This document shows positions 35,019 to 43,856 of a stretch of 64,000 nucleotides of DNA, piece by piece; the first letter of the stretch is position 1; every line of letters begins with the position of its first letter. Location: positions 1-64,000 of the forward strand of contig NZ_JANAVP010000005.1 in NCBI RefSeq assembly GCF_024213665.1, in the 5' to 3' direction. Position numbers and translations under genes: made by a program. The notes beneath the pieces were generated by a model that saw nothing but the letters and a program-made list of their open reading frames with translations, made no database searches and was not told the DNA's origin. The stretch is from Streptomyces sp. A3M-1-3. GTDB lineage: Bacteria > Actinomycetota > Actinomycetes > Streptomycetales > Streptomycetaceae.

Positions 35019-36557
35019 ATGCTCGATCGCGTGACCGTGAAGATTCCCAGGATCGCTGCCCTGCTTGGCGCGCCCTTCGAAGAACTGGACAGGAGCCACC
35101 TCGTCACGCTGTGCACTCAGCGCGTAGCAGAAAGTATCGATCTCGACTTCAAGCAGCAGAACTCCTACGCGAAGAACGCCGAGTCGCTGGACGAACTGGC
35201 TAAGGACGTGACGGCCATGGCGAATGCCCGAGGCGGGCTGATCGTCATCGGTATCGCTGAAGATGCCCAGGGATGCGCTGGTCGACTGACGCCTGTTGAC
35301 ATCGACGACGGCATCGTCGTGCAGTTCAACAACGGCCTGCGCAGCCGAGTCTTCCCCTTCCTTCCTCCAGACTTCAGCGTCCGCACAATACCGGACATTT
35401 CCACTTCGCCGGGGATCGGCTTCTTCCTCATCGGCATTCCACGTAGTCCCATAGCCCCGCACGCCGTTCGACCAGTCGCCGGGGGCAAGGGACAGAACCG
35501 CTACAGCTACGCACGCCGGATAGACCGAATAACCGCTTGGCTCGATGAATCAGAGATCGCGCAGGTCTACCGGGACCGCTTCCGTCTCGCCGAAGACCAG
35601 GCAGAGCGCGTCAGTCGAGTACTGGCGGAAGGCGCCGCCTGGGCGAAACCCACGCTTCCAGGCGGAGTCCAACTCGAACTGGCCCTGGTGCCCAACGGGC
35701 TTGCGGAGCGTCGAATTGACCGGTCGTTCATCCAGGACGTCACGGGCTTCCTCAATCGGATGTCGGAGTTCGGGAAGTCCCCAGGACGGGCACTCCCACA
35801 ACAACTGCTCGGCAGGATGCCCGATGTCCGCCGCGGCCGAATGCACATGCAACAGGGCGGCGTGCACGCGGTCTGGCACACCGATGGCAGCGCCTTCGCG
35901 TCGATCGAGGTGGCCAGTGCCGTCGTGGCGGGCCAGGTTTCGACCTCGAATTCTGAAACGGAGAGCGCCAGTCTCCGCCCGGAGGCGGAGGCTCCCCTCC
36001 CGCCCACGGCAGAGAGACTCCCCGTCGGGAACGATGCGATTGCCGTTAACGTCCGTCTTCCAGACGTCATCGGCTCTGGGAGTGAGGTGTGGCGATCGTC
36101 AGCATCGAGCCCTACGCCTGAGCCGGCTCCCATTGCCCCTCAACTCAACCTGACCCTGCTGGAGTCCGAGATCCTTGGAGCTCTGCACTTGATCACGACG
36201 TACGCCGACTGGGCGGACGGCTTCGGGGATGTGGACATCCTTGCTCGAACTGCGGGCGAGACCACAGTCTTCGTCGATCGAACTCCGATCAATGGGAGCA
36301 CACGCTTCGTTCCGCCACCCGAGCCTTTCGCGGGGCTGCCCAGCGAGCCGAGCCATCATGTCGCCTACCTCGCGGGTCTTGTTGAGGACAGCCGGCAGCT
36401 GCGTGGTGTCGCCCGCAACATAGCTGCGGACCTCCTCGCAGACTACGGGGTTTACGAGCTCACACTCCTGCGCCCAAACGGTGAAGTCCGTGCGGCAAGG
36501 CTCGCTCCCAAGGCAAGGGCAGAGATGGAGGCGTGGCTCGCTTCGGGCCTCTCGTGA
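35019..36557 (+). CDS. AlbA_2 (Schlafen-like) domain protein, divergent partner of the defence operon
   Basis: 512 residues from the ATG at 35019 (upstream codons to 34821 overlap the helicase). Residues about 35-120 are an AlbA_2/Schlafen-type fold: ESIDLDFKQQ, LDELAKDVTAMANARGGLIV, IGIAED. A Ser/Pro/Ala-rich linker (about 300-360) leads to a second soluble domain. AlbA_2 proteins in defence contexts are nuclease-like or ATP-linked sensors; here catalytic residues (E..FK) are present in part. Sharing a promoter region with the helicase operon makes it a probable regulator or second effector. Confidence 0.75.
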   Translation: MLDRVTVKIPRIAALLGAPFEELDRSHLVTLCTQRVAESIDLDFKQQNSYAKNAESLDELAKDVTAMANARGGLIVIGIAEDAQGCAGRLTPVDIDDGIVVQFNNGLRSRVFPFLPPDFSVRTIPDISTSPGIGFFLIGIPRSPIAPHAVRPVAGGKGQNRYSYARRIDRITAWLDESEIAQVYRDRFRLAEDQAERVSRVLAEGAAWAKPTLPGGVQLELALVPNGLAERRIDRSFIQDVTGFLNRMSEFGKSPGRALPQQLLGRMPDVRRGRMHMQQGGVHAVWHTDGSAFASIEVASAVVAGQVSTSNSETESASLRPEAEAPLPPTAERLPVGNDAIAVNVRLPDVIGSGSEVWRSSASSPTPEPAPIAPQLNLTLLESEILGALHLITTYADWADGFGDVDILARTAGETTVFVDRTPINGSTRFVPPPEPFAGLPSEPSHHVAYLAGLVEDSRQLRGVARNIAADLLADYGVYELTLLRPNGEVRAARLAPKARAEMEAWLASGLS

Positions 36558-37283
36558 AGACTGCGACGGCTACTGAACCTGCTTGGGTATTGCGAGGGCC
36601 CTCGCCTCACAGCGGTGGAAGGACCGCGGTAGCCCTGGTGCGGTGAGCTGCGCCCAAGGGGGCGTTGACGGACTCAGGGACGTTGCGCAGGGGCGGTGAG
36701 TAACTGTCAATACCTGTGGACGTGTCTTCCTGGCCGCAGCGTCAGCAGGCAGAAGCGTGTTGGTGCGCGGTTGGCTTGCGGGCCAGCATCTGATTCCCGC
36801 TGAATCTATCCCGTTCATGGTGGCGACGGTGTGGCGTCGGGCGCCGATGGAGTCGAACCCGGCGAGCAAGGAGGTGGGCTTGATCCGCTTTGACCGTATC
36901 CGAGAACAGCACATCCGGGTCGGCCACTTCGGGTCGCCCGTCTACCGAAGCGAAGCGTTCCGCCGCAACAGCCAAGGCGTCGTCTTCGAGCACGAGCTGC
37001 GGATCTCCACCTCTGCCGAGCCCCCGTACGCGAGCAGCTAACCCAGTAGGACGCTCACCCTCCACGAATCTCCCGTCCGTTGGAGTACTCATCGCAGTGA
37101 AGGCGATACGAGGGGCCCGGACGAACAGTCGATCTACACAAACGGTCACATGGCTCGTCTGGGAGCCATCTGGGAGCCGACCCGCTCCCGAAACGCCTTC
37201 CACGCCACGCGAGACCAATCAGGACCACGTCTCTGACCAGGGCAAACTCCATCCGTGCAGGCGAGATCACCGCCCGAACCTCA
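36558..37283. other. Boundary region without a convincing gene
   Basis: About 725 bases between the AlbA_2 gene and the attachment site. One frame on the plus strand (36757-37041, 94 codons, containing FDRIREQHIRVGHFGSPVYR) has acceptable codon usage but no ribosome site and no family I know, so I leave it uncalled. From about 37150 the DNA carries integrase-arm-like repeats. Confidence 0.45.
37159..37189 (+). repeat. Integrase arm-type repeats, left of the tRNA fragment
   Basis: Two direct CTGGGAGCC copies (37159-37167 and 37170-37178), then an inverted GCTCCC, so the second half reads TGGGAGC-N6-GCTCCC. The same block recurs at 37397-37415 with two mismatches in 19 bases. The pattern suits arm-binding sites beside a core site. 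Confidence 0.55.
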
Positions 37284-37326
37284 TTCGGGACGAAGAGGTC
37301 GTGGGTTCAAATCCCGCCACCCCGAC
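37284..37326 (+). other. tRNA-Pro 3' fragment: attachment site (att core)
   Basis: 43 bases match the 3' part of a tRNA-Pro gene from the anticodon loop onward: TTCGGGACGAAG anticodon arm, the T arm GTGGGTTCAAATCCCGC and the acceptor strand CACCCCGA. The 5' half of the tRNA is absent, because the upstream sequence does not form D or acceptor stems. This is the duplicated core left by a tyrosine-recombinase element at a tRNA gene. The intact tRNA must lie elsewhere, beyond the left edge or outside the window. It marks the right boundary of the island. Confidence 0.85.
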
Positions 37327-37340
37327 AGTGAAGTACCAGG

Positions 37341-37377
37341 TCAGGGGCCCGATCCGCAGAGCGGATCGGGCCCCTGA
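37341..37377 (+). terminator. Long hairpin terminator after the tRNA fragment
   Basis: Perfect 17-bp arms (TCAGGGGCCCGATCCGC and complement) with a 3-base AGA loop and no U-tract. It is probably the native tRNA-Pro terminator and also ends the convergent NTF2-like gene. Confidence 0.85.
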
Positions 37378-37396
37378 GTGGTTCCGGGGGCCATCT

Positions 37397-37416
37397 TGGG
37401 AGCCAATCCGCTCCCA
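37397..37416 (+). repeat. Arm-type repeat on the chromosomal side
   Basis: TGGGAGC-N6-GCTCCCA (7-bp arms), nearly identical to the block at 37171-37189. Having it on both sides of the tRNA fragment suggests a second element end or tandem remnants. Confidence 0.45.
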
Positions 37417-37431
37417 GCCTTGCTGGCTCGG

Positions 37432-37821
37432 TCAGTAGCGCTCGACCAGGTGCTCGCGGCCGGTCGGGGGTTCGTACGGCTCGGGCCAGAAGTCGGTGAT
37501 TGTGGCGATGCGGCCGGCCGCGTCAGCGGTGAAGAGGTTTACGGCGTACATCTCCTCCAGGCCGACGGTGAAGTGCGTCCAGCTCACCGCCTGGCCGGAT
37601 CCGGGGTCCGCGACTATGCGCTCGATGCGCAGGTGCCAGTCGCCGGGGTACTCGCGGTTGAAGCGGACGTATCTCTCCCTGCCGCTGATGCGCTCGCGGG
37701 TCTGTGGCAGGTCGTAGACCACGTCCTCGGCGAGGGTGGACGCGAAGGTGTCCCAGTCGCGGGCTTCTGCCGAGGCCCAGTAGGTCTCAACTGTTCTGCG
37801 CAGCTCGGTCGGTTCGGTCAT
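37432..37821 (-). CDS. NTF2-like / SnoaL-type small protein
   Basis: 129 residues from the ATG at 37821 (eight further codons are open upstream). The fold is shown by the opening TEPTELRRTVETYWASAEAR, ISGRERYVRFNREYPGDWHL and TAWPDPGS-matching strand order. NTF2-like folds bind small molecules or catalyse isomerisation; no catalytic set can be named here. First chromosomal gene right of the island, so it is a good anchor for comparing the empty site. Confidence 0.75.
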   Translation of the reverse strand: MTEPTELRRTVETYWASAEARDWDTFASTLAEDVVYDLPQTRERISGRERYVRFNREYPGDWHLRIERIVADPGSGQAVSWTHFTVGLEEMYAVNLFTADAAGRIATITDFWPEPYEPPTGREHLVERY

Positions 37822-37942
37822 AGGGACGAGTGTGGACCGCGGCACTGACAGTCTCCAGGGGGCCGGGCAGGCCGGCGGAAGTTATCCACAGGGTGGGGGC
37901 GATGCCAAGGGGGTGTCCGTGGCACAGCGCAGAATAGGGGGC

Positions 37943-39742
37943 ATGACTGAGATCACTGGTTCGACGCCGACGACGTCCATGCCCGACTGGGAGAGGCGCT
38001 TCAGGGCCCCGCGGGTGGGGCTGCCCGACTGGGCGGAGGACGCGCCGGACCGGTCGCTGTTCGTGTCGAACGCCACGGGGACGTACGAGATGTACACCTG
38101 GGACCGGGCGACCGGACTGCAGCGGCAGGCGACCGACCGGCCGAACGGCACGACGGACGGGACGCTGTCTCCCGACGGCGCGTGGATCTGGTGGTTCTCC
38201 GATACGGACGGCGACGAGTTCGGGATCTGGATGCGCCAGCCCTTCGCGGGCGGGGACGACGAGCCGGCAGTGCCGGGGCTGGCGCCCTCGTACCCGGCCG
38301 GACTCGCGATCGGGCGCCACGGCACGGTGGTGGTCGGACGGTCGACGGACGAGGACGGGTCGACCATCCATGTCGCGCGTCAGGGGGCGGCGCCGGTCGA
38401 GATCTACCGGCACCGGGAGTCGGCCGGGGTCGGGGACCTGTCGTACGACGGGACGTTGATCGCCATCGAGCACACCGAGCACGGCGACGCGATGCACTCC
38501 GCGCTGCGGGTGCTGCGCCTCGGGGGTACCGCGGTCGCGGAGCTGGACGACACCAAGGGGGGTACGAAGGAGCTGGGGCTCGAGGTGCTGGGCTTCGCGC
38601 CGGTGCACGGGGACACCCGGCTGCTGGTCGGCCACCAGCGGCGCGGCCGGTGGGAGCCGATGGTCTGGGACGTGGCCTCGGGCGAGGAGACGGATCTGGC
38701 CGTCGACCTGCCGGGCGATGTGAGCGCCGAGTGGTATCCGGACGGATCGGCGCTGCTGATCGCGCACAGCTTCGAGGCGCGCAGCGAGCTGTGGCGGTAC
38801 GAGCCGGCGACGCGCGAGCTCATACCGGTCGAGACGCCGCCCGGGTCGGTGTCCGGTGCGAGCGCCCGTCCCGACGGGACCGTCGAGTATCTGTGGTCGT
38901 CGGCGGCGCTGCCGTCCGAGGTCCGGTCGACCACGGGCGCTGTGGTGCTCGACACTCCCGGAATGAAGGCGCCGGGGTCCGTACCGGTCGAGGACGCGTG
39001 GGTGGAGGGCCCGGGAGGCCGTATCCACGCGCTCGTGCAGAAGCCGGCGGGGGCGGGGCCGTTCCCGACCGTGTTCGAGATCCATGGCGGGCCGACCTGG
39101 CACGACAGCGACGCGTTCGCGGCCGGGCCGGCGGCGTGGGTGGATCACGGGTACGCGGTCGTACGGGTCAACTACCGCGGCTCCACCGGGTACGGGCGGG
39201 AGTGGACGGACGCCCTCAAGCACCGTGTCGGCCTGATCGAGCTGGAGGACATCGCCGCGGTCCGCGAGTGGGCAGTGACCTCGGGGCTCGCCGACCCGTC
39301 GAAGCTCGTCCTGGCGGGCGGCTCCTGGGGCGGGTACCTCACCCTGCTCGGCCTCGGTACGCAGCCGGAGGCGTGGGCGCTGGGGCTGGCGGCTGTCCCG
39401 GTAGCGGACTACATAACGGCGTACCACGACGAGATGGAGGCGCTGAAGGCGATGGACCGCACGCTGCTGGGCGGGACGCCGGAGGAGGTGCCGGAGCGGT
39501 TCGAGGCGTCGTCGCCTCTGACGTACGTGGACGCGGTGCGGGCACCGGTCTACATCTCGGCCGGGGTGAACGATCCGCGCTGCCCGATTCGCCAGGTCGA
39601 GAACTACGTTGACCGGCTGGCGGCGCGGGGTGCGGTGCACGAGGTGTACCGCTACGACGCGGGGCACGGCTCGCTGGTGGTGGAGGAGCGGATCAAGCAG
39701 GTACGGCTGGAGATCGACTTCGCGGCCAGGCACCTGGGCTGA
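37943..39742 (+). CDS. S9-family prolyl oligopeptidase
   Basis: 599 residues from the ATG behind TAGGGGG; the frame is open to 37832. The N-terminal half is a WD/beta-propeller (SPDGAWIWW, DVASGEETDL repeats). The C-terminal hydrolase domain has GGSWGGYLTLLG with the nucleophilic Ser, NDPRCPIRQ with the Asp, and DAGHGSL with the His. No signal peptide, so cytosolic peptide cleavage. Divergent from the NTF2-like gene. Confidence 0.9.
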   Translation: MTEITGSTPTTSMPDWERRFRAPRVGLPDWAEDAPDRSLFVSNATGTYEMYTWDRATGLQRQATDRPNGTTDGTLSPDGAWIWWFSDTDGDEFGIWMRQPFAGGDDEPAVPGLAPSYPAGLAIGRHGTVVVGRSTDEDGSTIHVARQGAAPVEIYRHRESAGVGDLSYDGTLIAIEHTEHGDAMHSALRVLRLGGTAVAELDDTKGGTKELGLEVLGFAPVHGDTRLLVGHQRRGRWEPMVWDVASGEETDLAVDLPGDVSAEWYPDGSALLIAHSFEARSELWRYEPATRELIPVETPPGSVSGASARPDGTVEYLWSSAALPSEVRSTTGAVVLDTPGMKAPGSVPVEDAWVEGPGGRIHALVQKPAGAGPFPTVFEIHGGPTWHDSDAFAAGPAAWVDHGYAVVRVNYRGSTGYGREWTDALKHRVGLIELEDIAAVREWAVTSGLADPSKLVLAGGSWGGYLTLLGLGTQPEAWALGLAAVPVADYITAYHDEMEALKAMDRTLLGGTPEEVPERFEASSPLTYVDAVRAPVYISAGVNDPRCPIRQVENYVDRLAARGAVHEVYRYDAGHGSLVVEERIKQVRLEIDFAARHLG

Positions 39743-39846
39743 GGCGCCCCATGGCAGCACCGGCGGCTGTTCCGTTGCTACCCGCGGCCCCGCCGGGCCG
39801 GCCGGCCGAAGGCTCGGTCCACGTGCGCGAGCCCTGCCGGCTGCCC

Positions 39847-39972
39847 TGGGCTCCGTGGGTCCTGGGCTCCGGGGGTCCTGGGCTCCGGGGGTCCTGGGCT
39901 CCGGGGGTCCTGGGCTCGGGGGTCCTGGGCTCGGGGGTCCTGGGCTCCGGGGGTCCTGGGCTCCGGGGGTCC
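39847..39972 (+). repeat. Tandem repeat, eight units of 15-16 bp
   Basis: Eight units of TGGGCTCCGGGGGTCC (six are 16 bp, two lack one base). It fills the space between the convergent peptidase and response-regulator genes and ends nine bases before the regulator's stop. Probably a slippage-expanded spacer with no product. Confidence 0.85.
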
Positions 39973-39980
39973 TGGGCCGC

Positions 39981-40634
39981 TCATCGGGCCGGTGCCACCA
40001 GGCCCATCTCGTAGGCGATGATCACGAGCTGGACCCGGTCGCGGGCGTCGAGCTTGGCGAGGAGGCGCGTCACATACGTCTTGGCGGTGGCGATGCTGAT
40101 GAAGAGTCGGCCGGCTATCTCGGCGTTGGACAGGCCGCTCCCGATGAGGGTCAGCACCTCGCGTTCCCGGTCGGTGATGCCGTCGACCGCTCGTGGCGGG
40201 GCAGACAGGGGGCGGTCCGCGAACTCCTTGATCAGGCGGCGGGTGACGCCCGGTGCGATCAGCCCGTCGCCGGCGGAGACAACGCGGATCGCGGCGAGGA
40301 TGTCGTCCAGTGCCATGTCCTTGACGAGGAAGCCCGACGCACCGGCGCGCAGCGCGCCATAGACGTAGTCGTCGTCGTCGAAGGTGGTCAGCACGATGAC
40401 ATGGGCCTTGCTCGGACCCGCTGTGATCAGGCGCGTGGCCTCGATGCCGTCCGTGCCGGGCATGCGGATGTCCATCACCACGACATCGGGGCGGACGCTT
40501 TCGGCCAGCTGGACCGCTTCGGCGCCCGTTCCGGCTTCCCCGACGACTTCGAGGCCGGGGGCTTCGGTGATGACCATTTGCAGAGCGGCCCGGACCAGAG
40601 GCTGGTCGTCGGCGAGTACGACCCGGATGGTCAT
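39981..40634 (-). CDS. NarL-type response regulator
   Basis: 217 residues. Receiver domain with VVMDIRMPG (phospho-acceptor Asp near 54), VLTTFDDDDYV and the Lys of GFLVKD; then a LuxR HTH (ITDREREVLTLIGSGLSNAE). It is coupled to the histidine kinase by an ATGA overlap. The pair is divergent from an ABC exporter and probably controls it. Confidence 0.93.
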   Translation of the reverse strand: MTIRVVLADDQPLVRAALQMVITEAPGLEVVGEAGTGAEAVQLAESVRPDVVVMDIRMPGTDGIEATRLITAGPSKAHVIVLTTFDDDDYVYGALRAGASGFLVKDMALDDILAAIRVVSAGDGLIAPGVTRRLIKEFADRPLSAPPRAVDGITDREREVLTLIGSGLSNAEIAGRLFISIATAKTYVTRLLAKLDARDRVQLVIIAYEMGLVAPAR

Positions 40635-41926
40635 CGGACTCCAGTCGGTTCGGGAGGGTTGGTCGGTTCTGACGGTTTGGTCGGTTCGGGCGGATCAGGC
40701 GGTACGGCCGGTTCCCTCGGAGCGGGCAGGCGCGCCGTGACCCGGAAGCCGCCTTCCGGACGGGCGGCGGCGGCGAACTCCCCGTGCAGCAGGCCGACTC
40801 GCTCGCGCATTCCGAGGAGGCCCCAGCCGGTGCCGGCGGCGGTCCCCGCAGCGCTGCCGCCCCGACCGCCGCGCCCGCTGTCGAGGACCTCGATGGACAG
40901 CTCCTCGTCGCGGCAGTCGATGGACACCCGGCAGGAGTCGGTGCCCGCGTGGCGCACCACGTTGGTGACCGCCTCCTGGACGATGCGGTAGGCGGAGACG
41001 TCGATCTCCGGGGGCAGCGGACGCCGCTCGCCCCGCCACCGCACATCGACGCGGACACCGGCGGCTGTCGTCGTCGCGGCCAGCCGGTCGACGTCCGCCA
41101 GCCCGAGCGCCGGATCGAGCGGCGCCACCTGCGGCGCCTGCCCCGGTCCGGCCTGCCGGAGCGCGCCGAGCATCCGCCGCAGCCCCGACAGCGTCTCCCG
41201 GCCGGCGGTCTCGATCGCGCTCAGCGCGTCGCGCGCAGCGGCCGGCCGGGAATCGATGACCCGCCTCGCCGCGCCGGCCTGGAGGGCGATGATCCCGATG
41301 CTGTGCGCGACCATGTCGTGCAACTCGCGTGCGATCCGGAGCCGTTCGGCGGTGACCGCCTGGGCGGCGGCCTGGGCGCGCGACTTCTCGGCGTACTCCC
41401 GGGCCTGGTGCGTCGAGTGTCCGATGAGCCAGGCGATGACGGACGTCAGGGCCACAGCCAGCTCCGCCGAGGTCCCGACGGTCCACCCGGACAGCAGCCG
41501 CGTGGTCAGATAGCCGGCCAGCACGCCGAGCGCCATGGTGAGGGCGATGATCCCGGTCCTACGGGGCCGGGTGGCCGCGATGAAGTAGAGGGCGACATCG
41601 ACCGCCAGGAACTGCGCCAGCGGGATCTCCCCCACGCTGAGTGGTGTTGTCGCCACGGCCGCACCGGCGAGCAGCAGGGCCAGGGCCGGCAGCGGCCGAC
41701 GGCTCAGCAGGCGGCTGCCGGCCAGCGACAGGGCTGTGGCCACGGTCAGGACCGCCAGACCGTCCCACCGGTAGATGAAAACCCCGGGAAGCACTGCGGG
41801 CTGCTCCTCACCGGGCAGCCGCACGCGGATGAGAAAGGTGAACGCCGCACCCACACCCCAGGCCAGGGCCGTCCACACACCCGGCGGCAGGCGCTTCAGC
41901 AGCGGGAGACGCGGCGTGGCGTACAT
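40631..41926 (-). CDS. Sensor histidine kinase, HisKA_3 type
   Basis: 431 residues from the ATG at 41926. About six hydrophobic segments fill the first 180 residues (e.g. WTALAWGVGAAFTFLIRV), then a HisKA_3 dimerisation helix ARELHDMVAHSIG with the phosphorylated His, and an HATPase end (VVRHAGTDSC, GWGLLGMRERV). Bacitracin/peptide-stress type sensors have this form. A Pro/Thr tail ends the protein. The stop overlaps the response-regulator start. Confidence 0.9.
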   Translation of the reverse strand: MYATPRLPLLKRLPPGVWTALAWGVGAAFTFLIRVRLPGEEQPAVLPGVFIYRWDGLAVLTVATALSLAGSRLLSRRPLPALALLLAGAAVATTPLSVGEIPLAQFLAVDVALYFIAATRPRRTGIIALTMALGVLAGYLTTRLLSGWTVGTSAELAVALTSVIAWLIGHSTHQAREYAEKSRAQAAAQAVTAERLRIARELHDMVAHSIGIIALQAGAARRVIDSRPAAARDALSAIETAGRETLSGLRRMLGALRQAGPGQAPQVAPLDPALGLADVDRLAATTTAAGVRVDVRWRGERRPLPPEIDVSAYRIVQEAVTNVVRHAGTDSCRVSIDCRDEELSIEVLDSGRGGRGGSAAGTAAGTGWGLLGMRERVGLLHGEFAAAARPEGGFRVTARLPAPREPAVPPDPPEPTKPSEPTNPPEPTGVR

Positions 41927-42057
41927 CCGGCGATCGTAACCACCCGATCCCCACCGGGAATCCGACCACGGGTGTACAACCACGGTCGACAGGCGCCCCG
42001 CGATTGTCCGCGCCAGTCCGACGACAGGCCGGGGCGTGCACCGGCACCGTTGGCCGG

Positions 42058-42969
42058 GTGATCGAAGTCAACGAACTGACGAAGCGTTACGGGAAGACCA
42101 CCGCCGTCAACGGCCTGACCTTCATGGTGCGCCCCGGGTACGTCACCGGTTTCCTCGGCCCGAACGGCGCCGGGAAGAGCACCACACTGCGCATGATCCT
42201 CGGCCTGAACGATCCCACCAGTGGATCCGTCACCATCGACGGCCGCCGCTTCCGGGACCGCCCGCGCGGTCTGCGGCACGTCGGCGCGCTGCTCGACGCG
42301 CACGACGTACACGGCGGGCGCAGCGCGGCGGCCCATCTGTCCCTGCTGGCTCGCAGCAACCGCATCCCGCGGAGCCGGGTGGCCGAGGTGCTGGAGGAGG
42401 CCGGGCTCGCGGGCGCGGCGCGGCGCCGTATCGGCGGGTTCTCCCTCGGGATGAAACAGCGCCTCGGCATCGCCACCGCCCTGCTCGGCGATCCAGCGGT
42501 GCTGCTGTTCGACGAGCCGCTCAACGGCCTGGACCCGGAGGGCGTGAAGTGGGTGCGCGGCCTGTTCCGACGGCTGGCCGGCGAAGGCCGCACCGTCTTC
42601 GTCTCCAGCCATCTCATGTCCGAGATGGAGCACACCGCCGACCAGCTCGTCGTGCTCGGCCGGGGCGAGCTGATCGCCGCGGAGAGCCTGACGGAGTTCG
42701 CGGCCCGGGGCACCCGTCTGAGTGTGACGGTCGGTACCCCCGACACCGCCGCGCTGACGACCGTACTGACAGCCGAGGGTGCGGCCGTACGTCGGGACGG
42801 CGACGGACTGCTCACGGTGACCGGCCTGCCCGCTGACCGGATCGGTGAACTCTCCTTCCGGCACCGCGTCCTGCTGCACCAGTTGACCACTCGTACCGCC
42901 TCGCTGGAGGAGGCGTTCATGGAACTCACCGCCGACAGCGTCGAGTACCTCGCAGGAGAGCCCCGATGA
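42058..42969 (+). CDS. ABC transporter ATP-binding protein
   Basis: 303 residues from GTG (IEVNELTKRYGKTTAV). Walker A GPNGAGKST, Q-loop position, signature FSLGMKQRLGIA and Walker B VLLFDEPLNGLDPEG, H-loop SSHLMSEM. BcrA/DRA-type exporter ATPase. Divergent from the histidine kinase, with about 130 bases of shared promoter DNA, and overlapping its permease gene by ATGA. Confidence 0.93.
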   Translation: MIEVNELTKRYGKTTAVNGLTFMVRPGYVTGFLGPNGAGKSTTLRMILGLNDPTSGSVTIDGRRFRDRPRGLRHVGALLDAHDVHGGRSAAAHLSLLARSNRIPRSRVAEVLEEAGLAGAARRRIGGFSLGMKQRLGIATALLGDPAVLLFDEPLNGLDPEGVKWVRGLFRRLAGEGRTVFVSSHLMSEMEHTADQLVVLGRGELIAAESLTEFAARGTRLSVTVGTPDTAALTTVLTAEGAAVRRDGDGLLTVTGLPADRIGELSFRHRVLLHQLTTRTASLEEAFMELTADSVEYLAGEPR

Positions 42970-43796
42970 CCACACTCGCCCAGCCCGTCGCAGAACCCCG
43001 TGCCCGGCTCCGCGACCTCCTCGCCGCCGAGTGGATCAAACTGTGGTCACTGCGCTCGACCCCCTGGTCCTTCGTGATCAGCGCGCTGGCCGTCATCGCG
43101 TTCAATGCGGGCGCCGCCTACGACCACTACCGCTACTGGCCGCAGTTCGGCGCGGTTCACCAGGCCGAGTTCATCCGGAACGGACTGGCGCTGTGGGACG
43201 CCTTCACCGGGAACGCCGGCATGGTCCTCATGCTCTGCGCCGGCGCGATCGGCGCCCTCACGGTCGTCAGCGAGTACAGCACCGGAATGATCCGCACCAC
43301 GTTCGCGGCCGTCCCGGCCCGCAGATCGGTGATGGCGGCCAAGGTGGTCGTCGTCACGGCGGTCACCACCGTCTTCGGCGCGGTCGTCGCGGCGGTCTCG
43401 TTCGGCCTCACCCAGGCGATCCTGTCCGGGCGGGACGCCGGCCTCTCGATCAGCCACCCCGGCGCACTGCGCCTCGTCGTGGCTTCCGCACTGCTCGCGC
43501 CGCTGTCCGCGCTCGTCGGCATGGCGGTCGGCGCCGTCATCCGGCACAGCGCGACCACCATGGTCGCCCATGTGGTGATCCTCCTGCTGCTGCCCATGGC
43601 CTTCAGCGACGACCGTCACTGGTCGGCCGTCATCGCCCACACCCTGCCCTACCAGGCGTGGACGCGCCTGACTCAGTTCGGCGACCACCAGGCCGCCTAC
43701 CCGTGGACGATCACCGGGGCGTGGATCGTCTACGCGGTCTGGGCGCTCGCCGCCGCCGTCCTGGCCGTGACCAGCGTGCACCGTCGCGACCAGTGA
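42966..43796 (+). CDS. ABC-2-type permease of the exporter
   Basis: 276 residues, six hydrophobic segments (e.g. PWSFVISALAVIAFNAGAA, VLMLCAGAIGALTVVSEYST, VVAHVVILLLLPMAF). YSTGMIRTTFAAVPARR is the conserved ABC-2 loop. Partner of the preceding ATPase. Confidence 0.9.
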   Translation: MTTLAQPVAEPRARLRDLLAAEWIKLWSLRSTPWSFVISALAVIAFNAGAAYDHYRYWPQFGAVHQAEFIRNGLALWDAFTGNAGMVLMLCAGAIGALTVVSEYSTGMIRTTFAAVPARRSVMAAKVVVVTAVTTVFGAVVAAVSFGLTQAILSGRDAGLSISHPGALRLVVASALLAPLSALVGMAVGAVIRHSATTMVAHVVILLLLPMAFSDDRHWSAVIAHTLPYQAWTRLTQFGDHQAAYPWTITGAWIVYAVWALAAAVLAVTSVHRRDQ

Positions 43797-43856
43797 GCGT
43801 GGCCACACCGCTGCCCCGGCCCCGGCCGGCCTCCGGCGGGCCCGTACCTTGGTGGG

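Noticed and set aside
36757..37041. 94-codon ORF in the island boundary
   Set aside because: No ribosome site, no recognised family, and competing frames on the other strand.
37261..37326. Complete tRNA gene
   Set aside because: Only the anticodon-loop-to-3' end part is present. No D arm or 5' acceptor strand can be found upstream.
37843..39742. Peptidase start at 37832
   Set aside because: The upstream codons are intergenic and overlap the NTF2-like gene's start region; the ATG at 37943 has a ribosome site.
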